Below, piece after piece: positions 23,319-33,742 of a stretch of DNA of 64,000 bases. The notes under the pieces were generated by a model. That model made no database searches. It was not told the DNA's origin and saw nothing but the letters and a program-made list of their open reading frames with translations. Location: positions 744,001 to 808,000 of the forward strand of contig NW_024104445.1 in the NCBI RefSeq assembly GCF_003945595.2, in the 5' to 3' direction. This DNA is from Pipra filicauda (lineage: Eukaryota; Chordata; Aves; Passeriformes; Pipridae). Position 1 is the stretch's first letter; each line of letters starts with the position of its first letter. A program made the translations under genes and the position numbers.

Positions 23319-25285
23319 GAGAAGGTGCTGATTTAATGACTGCTTGGGGGAGGTTTATGTAATTATAAGCACTGGGAACTGTCTGCTAAAGAAAAAAGAA
23401 AGACAAGGAGCAGACCTACAGCCAGCTTGGGAGGAGGGGCAGGAAAGGGAATTTTCTTTGCCAGGGTCAAATGCACAAACAGTTGGAGCCTCATTTCCCC
23501 AGGACCTGCCTGAGAAGCCCAGTCAACCTGGGAGAGCCCAGCCAGGTCCATGTGGTGCTGCCAGTGGCTGCTCCAGCAGCTCCAGCCCAGCCAGACAGCA
23601 GGGGCTGCAAAGGGGTGAAAAATGCACATCCCCCCAAATCTTGCCTCTGTTTTGGGTCTGGAACTCCCAGGGAGGGCCAGAGAGGGGTTTTAGTGATGTT
23701 GAGCAACACTGAGCTGCCCAGTAGTGTCTCTGGAGCAGGAATTGCAGCCCTTTGCCCCCAGTGCTGCAGCATCTCTCCTTATCACCTCGTTTTTGTTATT
23801 CCCAGCACCATTTCCCTCTAACAACCCCACTCTCACCGGGCTGTGTGGCCCAGGCCAAGCCCTGAGGGCAGAGGGTTCTGCAAGTGGCACCTGAGCCGTG
23901 GTTGGATTCCCAGCACCCCTATTTCTGTGGACACAGCCCCCAGACCCCCCAGCCCTCAGCTGGCTTTGTGCTGCACCCCTGGTTTTCTCGGCACCCATCA
24001 GTGCCCAGGCTCCGATGCCCTGACTCACCTGTGCCCAGGTGAGCTTGGGCATTGCTGCCAGTGCCAGCAGAGCAGTGTGGCAGCCAGGCCAGACTCTGCA
24101 CTGGGGCTCAAGGAGAGCAGCAAAGGGAGCTTTTAGGGGGGCACAGTCCCTCGGGAGTGATTTAAGCAATGCCCACTCGTGTGTGTGGCTGTGCTGCTCT
24201 TTACTACCTCCATCCCTGGTGTAGCATCTTTTTTGGGGTGCAGGAGCACTCCCTGCTCTGTCACCACCTTGCTGGCCCAGGGGGACACGGGGTGGCCACT
24301 TCCAGGGGTCTGAGCACTTTGAAAAGGGATTTTCCACTCTGGCATTGAATTTCTGCTCCCTGGGTGGATTTCTAACATGCTGGGTGTCGTGTGGGGCACT
24401 GCCCTGTAAAGCCCCTCTGGCCCTGCCCGTGGGGCTTTTCTCCCCCCTGGAGCTGCTCCCACCCCTGAAAGAACCCCCTGGCACTGCCCCTTCACCCGCA
24501 GCCAGCCATGGGCACACAGAGTCAGAGGTGCAGCCAAACCCCCTCTCCCTGCCATGGAGAGACTCCCTTTCCACAGGGAGCTGGAAGGGGAAGAGGAGCT
24601 GGTTGTGCCCGGGGGGTGGGCACTGCCTGTGGTGTGGGCAGAGGTCAGGCAGTGCCAAGGGGCTGGCACTTCTCTGGTTGCTGCAGACAGACCTTGTGCA
24701 GGAGACTGCAAAAGGAAAATTCAATTCCAACTCCAGGGACACGTTAGATCCTGGGCAGAGAATGGCAACCAGCAGAACACGCCAAAAAACACAACTTTTT
24801 TTTTAATTATTATATTTTTTGCACAAATTGCTCATTTTTGCAGCATTTTCCCCTGTGTTTTTGCACATGCACACTCCCCATCTCACCAGCCATGCAGGCC
24901 AAAACCCACAGGAGCTGTGGCTGCCAAAGAATGTGTTTATTTTCCATGGAAACTTTTGAAATATTTAAAAGAGAAGTAGCATGTTTGTAGGTTTATCCAG
25001 TGTTTTTTCTCACTTTGAGCAGCAAACACACCTTGAATAACTCTGGTTCCACCTGTAAGGAAAAATTCACTCACTACCCAAAGCAGTGTTTTGCCTGTAA
25101 GCTCCTATTTCCTTCCCAAACTGGGATAGATACACAAATCCCCTGGCAGGCACTGGGTACCTTTGTGGGCATCAGCACCTGCTGGCACTTGGGGAAACTG
25201 AGGCAGGGGCAGCTCAGCACTCCCTGTTCCCTCCAGAAAACCACAGCTGGAGGGAAAGTTTGGTCTTCCCTTTGGTCTTTCCTGC

Positions 25286-25610
25286 CATAGAAACCCAGAG
25301 TGGTTTGGGCTGGAAAGGACTTTAAAGACCCTCTCATCCCACCCCCTGCCTTGGGCAGGGACACCTCCCACTAGCCCAGGTTGCTCCAAGCCCCGTCCAA
25401 CCTGGCCTTGGACACTCCCGAGGATGGGCAGACACAGCTTTTCTGGGCAACCTGTGCCAGGGCCTCCCCACCCTCTCAGGGCAGAATTCCTTCCCAACAT
25501 CCCATCTCTCCCTGCCCTCTGGCAGTGGGAAGCCATTCCCCCTTGTCCTGTCCCTCCACGCCCTTGTCCCAGGTCCCTCTCCGGCTCTCCTGGAGCCTCT
25601 TTAGGCACTA
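25286..25610 (-). mobile_element. CR1 LINE 3' end
   Basis: Reverse complement of the CR1 3' end, with GGTTTGGGCTGGAAAGGACT through TGTCCTGTCCCTCCACGCCC. It lies between the collagen 3' UTR and the SLC31A2 CpG island. Confidence 0.92.
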
Positions 25611-25659
25611 GAAACTTTGAGATTTCCCTGGAAAATTCTCCTCTCCGGGAGAGTGAACC

Positions 25660-26330
25660 GCCCTAAAATCCCTTCCGTCCAAACCCGGGGCGGCAGCAGG
25701 ACGGGAGGGGGAAGGAGGAGGGGAAGGGGAACCAGCAGAAAAACCCGTGGGCGCTGGGATCGGGAGCTGGGAACGGAGCCAGCAGGAAAGGGGAAGCGAG
25801 AGGGGACGGCGGAGGGGCGAGGACCCGCTTTCCCAGGGGATGCCGAGCCCCGCCGGGATGCGGGAGGGACCGGCCCGGCCCCGCCCCACGCGCGCTCCCG
25901 CGGCACTACAGCTCCCGGGGAACCCCGCGCGCGCGTCACCCTCCGCGACAGCGACAGCGACAGCCCCGAGACTGCCCCGACACAGCCCCGAGACTGCCCC
26001 GACACAGCCCCGACACAGCCCCGAGACTGCCCCGGCTGGCACGGCCGGGGCCCGACCGCCGCCATGCAGGTGAGCCCGGGGAGGGGGACAAGGGGAGCCC
26101 GCGGGTGCGCGCCCCGGGCGCGGATGGTGCCGTGAATCCCCCTGTAAATCCCCCTGTAAATCCCCCCGGAGACCTCGCGAATCCCCCTGCGGGCGCCTTA
26201 AATCCCGCTGGAACCTTCCTGCGGGCTGAGGTATCGCCGGTGTGTCCCCCCCTCCGGGTACCGCCGCCTGCCTCGGTTTCCCCCGAGCCCCGGTCCCCTC
26301 TCGGCCCCTGCACCAGCCTGCGCACGGGGG
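25660..26330 (+). promoter_or_regulatory. SLC31A2: SLC31A2 CpG-rich promoter with ACTACAGCTCCC motif
   Basis: A dense CpG stretch surrounds the initiator codon at 26064. A GC box (CCCCGCCCC) lies near 25878. ACTACAGCTCCC at 25905-25916 fits the ACTACAnnTCCC element bound by ZNF143-type factors in many housekeeping promoters. No TATA box is apparent. A short tandem repeat of CCCCGAGACTGCCCCGACA (about 25960-26033) sits in the probable 5' UTR, and three copies of CCCCTGTAAATC follow at about 26138-26165. The exact start site cannot be read from sequence. Confidence 0.7.
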
Positions 26331-29300
26331 GGGATGTCGGTCAGTCTGTCAGTCCGTCTGTCTGTCTGCTCCTCGCACCCCTATGCCAGCACATTCTCAC
26401 CCGAAGGCTCCCCCGTGTCCCTCTCCCCCGTGTCCCTCTCCCCCGTGTCCCTCTCCCCCGTGTCCCTCTCTCCCGTGCCCCTCTCTCCCGCGTCCCACTC
26501 CCCCGTGTCCCACTCCCCCGTGTCTCTCTCTCGTGTGTCCCTCTCCCCCGTGTCCCTCTCTCCCGTGTCCCTCTCCCCCGTGTCCCTCTCCCCCGTGTCC
26601 CTCTCCCCCGTGTCCCTCTCTCCCGTGTCCCTCTCCCCCGTGTCCCTCTCTCCCGTGTCCCTCTCTCTCCCTCCCGTGTCCCCTCCCCCGTGTCCTCCCC
26701 CGTGTCCCTCCCTCTCCCCGTGTCCCTCTCCCCCGTGTCCCTCTCCCCCGTGTCCCTCTCCCCCGTGTCCCTCTCTCCCGTGTCCCTCTCTCCCGTGTCC
26801 TGCTCTCCCACCGCAGGGAAGGGCTGTGCTGGGAGCACCACCAGGCTCTTGCAGCAGGAGCTCAAGGCACAGCTCAGGCCCTGAGCTGCCTCCCCCTGCA
26901 GCAGTTTTGCTTTGTGCTCCCAGCTCGGATGTGGATTTTAGGTGCCCCATCCCTGGAAGTGTCCAAGGCCAGGCTGGACGGGGCTTGGAGCAACCTGGGC
27001 TAGTGGAAGGTGTCCCTGCCCGTGGCCTTGAAATCCTGGATGAGGATGAGCTTTAAAGTCCCTTCCAACCCAAACTATTTAGTGATTCTATTTGGTGTTT
27101 AAGGCTCCCAGATCCCCCCGATTTCCTGGCAGCATCATCCCTGCGAGGCCCAGAGGGTGGCTGACACCATCCCCCAGGGGAATCCCAGTTTGGGGACCCC
27201 TCCCCAGACCCCGGCAGGGTGCTGCAGCATTCCTGGCTGGGATGATGTGCTGCTCAGCGGGGGTCGGGTGCTGCAGGGAGGCAGGTTTGTCCCGATGGGC
27301 AGGACCAGGTGTCCCGGTCGGACCGGAGCAGCAGGTCGGGATGCCTGACCCTGCTCCGTGCAGGCACCGCTGGTTTCTCTCAGGATAACCCCAAAACTGC
27401 AGTGGATTCAGCCACTAAATGCACAGGAGCAGAGGCAGCACGGGGTGTTTTCCAGCAGCTGTGTTTCCTTGTGAAATTCCTGCGAGGTGCGGAGGAGTGA
27501 CCGGGTGCAGCCTCACCCGGGCAACTGCTCAGTGCCTGCTGCGTGGGCAGGTGGGTGAGGGCAGGAGCTCATCCCTCCATCCGGCATCCCTGGGCCTGTC
27601 CCATCGCCCTGGCAGTGAGGACTCTTCCCTGTTGGAAACAGGGCAGGGATTTTTAGGACTTGCCCCCCGGACCTTTGCCCACCACACCTCCCCCAGCCAT
27701 GTGCCATCTCCGGAGAAATCCCACTGGGCTGAGGGGCTGTTGGCCCATGCTGGGCACCTAAAGGCACGTGGCCTCAGCCCAGGCTGGGAGACCTGGCACA
27801 GCGAAGGGGATCTCCTGGATCTTTGGAACAGGCTGCCCAGGGAAGTGGTGGAATCACCGTCCCTGGAAATGTTCAAAATACATGGATATGGCACTTGAGG
27901 ATGTGGTTTAGTGGTGTTTGGACTCGATGATTTTGGAGGGCTTTTCCAACCTTAATGACTCTATGATTCTGTTCCCTTGCCCCTAAAACAGTCACCTCCT
28001 CCTTTCACCACTCTGCAGAGCTGTGGGTGAAACCTGTAAAGGAGAAATAGCTTCATTTAAAGGCTAATTACCATTAATCCATGGCCAAAAGGAAGCTTAA
28101 AAGGGTGAGCCAATTACATGTGCTAATGTGCTCTGGGTAGAGAGAGGCCGAAGGGTGTAATTAGAGCTGGTCTCTAATGACTCTCAGTTATTGGAGGGTA
28201 TTTCTGGCTCAGGCCAGGCCAGTCAGTCACATCTGCTGGTGTCAGTAACGGTGGGGACACTCTGCCAGAGCCGTATCAGTGTGGCAGAGGAGCTCCAGGA
28301 ACACTTCCTAGAGAGATTCACCAACGGCAGGATAAAAATCCCAACAAAATTCCACTTTTTGTGGTGAAATGAGCAAGACTTTTACCTATTGACAGGAAGC
28401 TGAACGTGAGCCAGAGTGTGCCCAGGTGGCCCAGAAGGCCAGTGGATCCTGGCCTGGCTCAGGAACAGTGTGGCAGCAGGAGCAGGGAGGGGATTCTACC
28501 CCTGTGCTGGGCACTGGGGAGGCCACCCCTGGAGTGCTGTGCCCAGTTGTGGCCCCTCAGCTCAGGAAGGACATGGAGGGGCTGGAGCAGGTCCAGAGAA
28601 GGGCAGCGAGGCTGGGGAAGGGTCTGGAGCACAAGTGCTGTGAGGAGAGGCTGAGGGAGCTGGGGGGGCTCAGCCTGGACAGGAGGAGGCTCAGGGGAGA
28701 CCTTCTCACTCTCTGCAACTCCCTGACAGGAGGGGGGAGCCGGGGGGGGTCGGGCTCTGCTGCCAGGAACCAGCAGTGGGACAAGAGGGCACAGCCTTGA
28801 GCTGCCCCAGGGCAGGTTTAGGTTGGCCATTGGGCAGAAGTTGTTTGCAGAGAGAGGGATCAGCCCTTGGAATGGGCTGCCCAGGGAGGGGGTGGAGTCC
28901 CCGTCCCTGGAGGGGTTTGAGCAGAGCCTGGATGTGGCATCAGTGCCATGGTCTGGGTGACAGGGTGGGGTTTGGTCAAGGGTTGGACTCGATGATCTCG
29001 GAGGTCTTTTCCAACCCTGTTGATTCTGTGATTCAATTACTTGGCAGCTGGGTGTGAGCTCTGCAGCTGGGTTTGTTACACAAGAGCAGTTCTTGTTCCT
29101 CCTGTTTCAGCCTGATGAAGGAGGGGGATGGTGCCTTTGTAGGTCCTGGCAGCCCCAGTTTGGACAGACAGACAATGCTCCTCTGCCAGGGAGACACATT
29201 ATTGGCTGGTCACAATGGCTCTGGGTGCCCTGGGGATTGAGATTTTGGGTGTCCCAGCAATGCAAGAGCTTTCTCTGTCCTGGGAGGTTTCTCATCAGGC

Positions 29301-31620
29301 TGTGGGTGGTGTCCACCAGCCTCTACCTGTCCCCACAGACCTTCCCTTCTCAACTCTGGGCTGGTGGAGTCCTGAACTGGTCTCTCTTTGCCACAGGGCT
29401 AAACTGGCTTTTTCTCACAGCCCAGACACGCACAGGAGCTGCTGCTGGAGGTGAGACCTGTCCTGCTGGAGGTCAAGGGAAGAGTTTAATCCAGTCAGCG
29501 TGACTGGGATTGTCAGTGCAAGTTCCTCTTCCTGTTTCAGGAACTGGGGAAAAAAGATTGCACCATGTGGTAAAGCCCCAGATGAGCATCAGCTCAGCCC
29601 TCTGGGCTGGTGGGTGAGTGGATCCCGAGGGGTTCCTCGTGCTGCCCTTTCCTTGGTCTCTTTTCCAGATGACCTTCTATTTCTCGGACACGGCAGTGCT
29701 GCTCTTTGACTTCTGGAATGTCCACAGCCCCACAGGTAGGCCCTGGGACACCCATCCATCCATCCATCCATCCATCCATCCATCCCTCCCGGGGCTTGGA
29801 GGGCACCTTCCCATGCCAAGAGCAGGAAACAGGGAAGTGTGGGAAGCACCCCATCTCAGCCTGCCAACCCTCCCAGGTCACTCAGTGATGTCTCAGCTTC
29901 CCAGTTCCTTTTATGCTGTTTTTTTTCCCTCATTAAATTATTCTCCCAGCATCGTGTTGTAACTCCCACGTTTTTGTGGAGTCGAGGCAAAGTTGTATAT
30001 TTTTTTCAGAGCAACCCCCTCCAAAAAATCCTCCCTAGGAATTTCAGGGGGGAGGATTGGGCTAAATAAATCTTCTACCACTTCTCAAACCTGCTGCCCA
30101 GCTCCCCCTTATCCCGTGGATAAGGAAGGATCCCATGGATCCCAAGCATGTTGGGACACCCCCCCAGCCCCAACAGCCCCTCCCTGGTGATGGGCAGTGT
30201 TGGGGTGTCTCTCCTGCAGTGCCACAAACCCAGCCTGAGTTCCACGAGCCCAGCCTGGGTACCATGAGCCCAGCCTGGATGTGTGAGCCCAGCCTGGGTG
30301 TGTGAGCCCAGCCTGGGTGTGTGAGCCCAGCCTGGGTTCCTTGAGCCCAGCCTGGATGTTGTGAGCCCAGCCTGAGTGTGTGAGCCCAGCCTGAGTGTGT
30401 GAGCCCAGCCTGGATGTTGTGAGCCCAGCCTGGATGTGTGAGCCCAGCCTGAGTGTGTGAGCCCAGCCTGGATGTGTGAGCCCAGTCTGGATGTGTGAGC
30501 CCAGCCTGGGTGTGTGAGCCCAGCCTGGATGTGTGAGCCCAGCCTGAGTGTGTGAGCCCAGCCTGGGTTCCTTGAGCCCAGCCTGGATGTGTGAGCCCAG
30601 CCTGAGTGTGTGAGCCCAGCCTGAGTGTTGTGAGCCCAGCCTGGGTGTGTGAGCCCAGCCTGGGTTCCTTGAGCCCAGCCTGGCCAACACGAGCCCTGTG
30701 CTGCAGGGATGGTGCTGTCTGTGCTGGTGATCCTGCTGCTGTCTGTGCTCTACGAGGCCCTGAAGATGGGCAAGGCCGTGCTGCTGCGGCGGGCGCTGCT
30801 GGCACTGCCCCGCAGCCTCAGCCAGGAGGCCCTGACGGAGCCACAGGAGGGGGACACCGACCCTGCGCAGGGCAGGTACCTCAGAGACCCCCCTTTGCAC
30901 CCTCTGGTGGGCAGTGGGGGGCTCAGGGAGGGGTCTGTCCCCCCTTGGCCAGTGCAGGAGGGGAGAAGGGCTCTAAGGAGGCAGCTGAGGAGTTCCAGGG
31001 AACTGCTTTCCCCCAGGAAAGGGCTGTTTGTACAGCCTGGGGAAGTGGCTCCAGGGGCATCCCAGTCCCTTCTGGCACTCTGGGAGACCGTCTAAAAGCT
31101 CATTTTTTCCCCCAAGAGCCATTGCGGGTGCAGGAGGGTCTTCATGGTTCAGGGATGGGCACAAGCAGCAGATTCCCAGCGATTCCTTCCTTTGGAGCCC
31201 TGGGTTTTTCCTCTCATGTTTAATCCCTGAGGCTGCTCTTAACTGCCAACCTCTTAATAGTGTCCTCCCCTATAACATCCTATTTTTCGTAATAAAATCC
31301 CCTTTGGGACAGGATTTCCCCCTGTGGTGCTGTTTGCAGCCCCCATCCCTCTCCCTGCTCCCCAAGCCTGGCTGCTCCGGGATCCTGGCCAGGAGGGGGA
31401 CGTGGGCTGTCCCAGCCCCTCAGTGATGGGGTTTCCCATCTTGTCCCACAGGTGGTTCCGGTACCACGTCGGGCAGACGCTGTTCCACGTGCTGCAGGTG
31501 GTGCTGGGCTACCTGGTAATGCTGGCTGTGATGTCCTACAACGCCTGGATCTTCCTGGGGGCCATCGTGGGCTCCACGCTGGGCTATTTTGTGGTGTACC
31601 CCCTGCTCGGCCGGGGTTAG
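26064..31620 (+). CDS. SLC31A2: SLC31A2 (CTR2), copper transporter family protein, 4 exons
   Basis: Coding exons 26064-26069 (Met-Gln only), 29669-29735, 30707-30875 and 31452-31620 join in phase to 136 residues plus TAG; human CTR2 has 143. The start follows a strong Kozak context (CCGCCGCCATG). The protein opens [18 protein letters not shown], nearly identical to mammalian CTR2. It has the three CTR membrane segments: LLFDFW region, [15 protein letters not shown] and [17 protein letters not shown]. The family signatures MxxxM (MLAVM) in TM2 and GxxxG (GAIVG) in TM3 are intact. CTR2 lacks the Met-rich ectodomain of CTR1 and acts on endolysosomal copper and on CTR1 processing. The loop between TM1 and TM2 (about residues 45-80) is the most divergent part. 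The gene ends in poly(A) signal AATAAA at 32188. Confidence 0.96.
26409..26812. repeat. 15-bp minisatellite in SLC31A2 intron 1
   Basis: About 27 imperfect copies of TCCCTCTCCCCCGTG, beginning 340 bp after the start codon. The minus strand is a series of G-runs (AGAGGGACACGGGGG). Because 15 is divisible by 3, all frames stay open in places and give spurious repeat peptides. Confidence 0.95.
26935..27092 (+). mobile_element. CR1 LINE 3' end
   Basis: Sense copy containing GGAAGTGTCCAAGGCCAGGC and ending CCTTCCAACCCAAACTATTT. SLC31A2 intron 1. Confidence 0.9.
27815..27975 (+). mobile_element. CR1 LINE 3' end, diverged subfamily
   Basis: Contains GGAACAGGCTGCCCAGGGAA, GGACTCGATGATTTTGGAGG and the GACTCTATGATTCTG tail. 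SLC31A2 intron 1. Confidence 0.88.
28398..29036 (+). mobile_element. CR1 LINE fragment, long
   Basis: About 640 bp in sense orientation, from GAGCCAGAGTGTGCCCAGGT to the tail TTGATTCTGTGATTC. Inverted and highly similar to 10235-11018. The open frames here are remnants of the element. SLC31A2 intron 1. Confidence 0.88.
29752..29788. repeat. CATC tetranucleotide tract
   Basis: About eight copies of CATC, 16 bp after the end of SLC31A2 exon 2, close to its splice donor. Confidence 0.93.
30222..30690. repeat. ~18-bp minisatellite in SLC31A2 intron 2
   Basis: About 25 copies of GAGCCCAGCCTGGGTGTGT and variants run to within 20 bp of the exon 3 acceptor at 30706. The same unit reappears, diverged, at 32953-33165. 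Confidence 0.95.
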
Positions 31621-32339
31621 ACCCCCCTGGGGCGGTGGGACACGGGCCCCCACCTCCTGCTGCTCTGTCTGGAATAGCTGCTGTCACTTCTGCTGGCTCT
31701 GTCCCTGTCCCCTGTGCCGGGTGGGACGCAGAGCCCCAGGGACTTGCTGTGGGGCTCTCGGTGCTGGCCCCGCTGTGAGGGGGCAGTGCTGGGGACAGGG
31801 AGCCCCACGGCCAGCACTGCCACGCTGGTGGCTGTCCCCTGGCTCTCAGGGACCTCTGGCCGGGAGGTGACAGCGAGGGGGTGCTGGGCATTTCCTTCCC
31901 CTCCCCACTTTTCGAGGAGGTTCATCCTGGCTGGAACGGGAATGGTCCGGTGACTTGCTGAGGAAGGGGACACGCTGGGGACAGGGCCCCCTGTCCTCCT
32001 GCCCCAGAGCTGCCCTGCACCAAGCCCCTCTTCACACAGTGCCTTCTGGGGATGCTGGGGGGGTCCTGCTGCCCCTCACCCACCCCCCTCCTGCCAGTGC
32101 TTCAGGGATGGGGTCGGAGCAGCCCCCAAGCCAGGGGGACAGTGCTGCTCCAGGTGCCTCTTGCTGCTTCCTCAGGACACCCCTTTTAATAAAATCATCT
32201 CAGTCACTCTGCTCCTGCTTCGTGTCACTGCTGGGTGCTCTCAGGATGTGACACCCCCTGGTCACAGTAGGAATTGGGGTCCCCAGCCCTACTCCCCAGG
32301 AGGGAGGTTCAGGAATAAGGACAGCCTCCTCTGGCTTTA
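31621..32339 (+). other. SLC31A2: SLC31A2 3' UTR and 3' flank
   Basis: The 3' UTR runs from the stop to just past AATAAA at 32188-32193, which is followed by a T/G-rich stretch (CTGCTTCGTGTCACTGCTGG). No other gene is seen before the NIBAN2 3' end on the opposite strand. Confidence 0.75.
32188..32193 (+). terminator. SLC31A2: SLC31A2 polyadenylation signal
   Basis: Canonical AATAAA about 570 bp after the stop codon, followed by GT-rich sequence. Confidence 0.85.
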
Positions 32340-32355
32340 AATAAAGCTTTCCCGT

Positions 32356-32361
32356 TTTATT
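32356..32361 (-). terminator. NIBAN2: candidate NIBAN2 polyadenylation signal
   Basis: AATAAA on the minus strand, read as TTTATT on the plus strand, about 1.4 kb after the NIBAN2 stop in an A/T-rich patch (32330-32420). It puts the 3' ends of NIBAN2 and SLC31A2 within about 150 bp, tail to tail. Confidence 0.65.
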
Positions 32362-33742
32362 AATTATTATAAGCATATCTTTAAACATTTGTATATCTTT
32401 CTTAATAAAATATCCTGGAAGAGACAGATTTTAAGTTTCCCAAAGCAAGGCACTTTTTTGGGGGGCCTCCCCGAGTGGGTTAGGCTGGGCACCCCCCCAT
32501 GGGGCAGGAACTGGCACCTGAAGCACAGGTGAGTGTCGGGTGCTGGGCCCTGCTCGGTGCACACACGTGCACGTGTCTCACCCCCCTCCCCGAGTCCTGC
32601 AGACCCCCCCCAGCCCCAGGGCTTTTGGCATCCCTGTGGGGGGGCTGCAGCCGTCCCATCCCCCTCCCCACAGTGGGCAGGGCTGCTGGGGGGGGTCAGC
32701 AAACCACAACTCTTTGCTCGACCCTCACTGCAGGTGCCAAAACCCGCCAAGCCTGAGAGCTGGAGAAACGATCCGAGCACGGAAATGGGCAGCTCCAGAG
32801 GGCAAGGGCTGGGATCCCTCCACTGCACAGCAAGCTGAGCCTGGAGACAGCCCAGTCCTGCCAGGCACGGCTGGGGACACGGCGCGAGTGCCACCTTCCC
32901 CCAGAGATGTCACTCTGAACTTAAATAGCTGCTAGAAGACCCCGGGGTGAGGGTGACCTGTGAGCCCAGCTTGGGTGCCATGAGCCAAGCCTGTGTGCAT
33001 GAGCCTAGCCTGGGTACCACAAGCCCACTCTGGGTGTGTGAGCCCAGCTTGGGTGCTGTGAGCCCAGCCTGGACAACATGAACCCAGCCCGGGTACCACA
33101 AGCCCAGCCTGGGTGCCATAAGCCTGGCCTGGATGCTGTGAGCCCAGCTTGGGTACCACGAGCCCGTGCTTGCCCCAGCTCTCACCCCCTCAGCAGCACT
33201 CCCCAGCATGGCTGTATCCCTGCCGTGCCCCTGCTTGTCCTCGCGTTTTCCACGATCCCCTGCAGCCCCCACTCCCACTGGCACTCCCGGAGCCGGCCGG
33301 GTGGGGTGGTGGTGAGCAAGCTCCCGGGAAACCCCTGGGATTGGGGCAGGGGATGACCCCGGGGCAGCCAGGAGTATCCCACACCCCCACCCCAAGTGGG
33401 GCGAGTGCCAGCCCCCCCCAGCAGCCCCAGGCACTTGTGCTGGGGGGCAGATAAAGCATCTCTTCAGTAAAGCATCTCTTCAGTAGAAAAGGAAATAAGG
33501 CAGAAGAAGGACAGAGCAGAGTGCAGGGGGTGCCCTGTGCCGGGCTGGGGCCACCCCTAGTCCGACCCGGTGGCTGTGGCCAGCCCCCCACGGCAGCGGG
33601 GACCCCCGGCAAGGCAGTAAGGTCTCGGTGTTCCCATCCCCTCCCTCTCCCGCGGCGCTGCTCTCCATCCCCGGCAGGGGTCCTATTCCCCCTCCCCAAC
33701 CCCCAGCGTCCCCGGGGCCAGTCCACAGCGGGGGGGGCTGGG
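32362..33742 (-). other. NIBAN2: NIBAN2 3' UTR (inferred)
   Basis: Non-coding sequence between the NIBAN2 stop codon and its candidate poly(A) signal. It contains the diverged 18-bp repeat block and a short direct repeat of AAAGCATCTCTTCAGTA near 33445-33485. Confidence 0.6.
32953..33165. repeat. diverged 18-bp repeat block in NIBAN2 3' UTR
   Basis: About ten degenerate copies of GAGCCCAGCCTGGGTGCC, the unit seen in SLC31A2 intron 2 some 2.3 kb away. Both arrays read in the same direction on the plus strand. Confidence 0.9.

Larger units (their letters stand above)
23072..25650 (+). other. collagen 3' UTR and intergenic DNA
   Basis: Between the collagen stop and the SLC31A2 CpG island I see no further gene. 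A TA-dinucleotide tract begins 200 bp after the stop. I find no AATAAA or ATTAAA in the first 1.9 kb. TATAAA at 23271-23276 is a known variant poly(A) hexamer and the only early candidate. An A/T-rich patch lies near 24790-25000, and a CR1 3' end occupies 25286-25610. Confidence 0.6.

Noticed and set aside
26105..27056. Long open frames of [10 protein letters not shown] or SPVSLSPVS repeats in several frames
   Set aside because: Translations of the 15-bp intronic minisatellite, whose unit length is a multiple of three; all frames open, no domain.
28406..28800. Open frames with [18 protein letters not shown] sequence, also seen inverted near 10479-10853
   Set aside because: Remnants of CR1 LINE sequence, not host genes; no intact reverse transcriptase or endonuclease.
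30222..30690. Regular direct repeats that could suggest a CRISPR array
   Set aside because: Vertebrate minisatellite without spacers of constant length; no bacterial sequence context.
30062..30900. Minus-strand frames with repeats such as AGLTHPGW or RLGSHTQ
   Set aside because: Translations of the 18-bp minisatellite in SLC31A2 intron 2, antisense to the gene.
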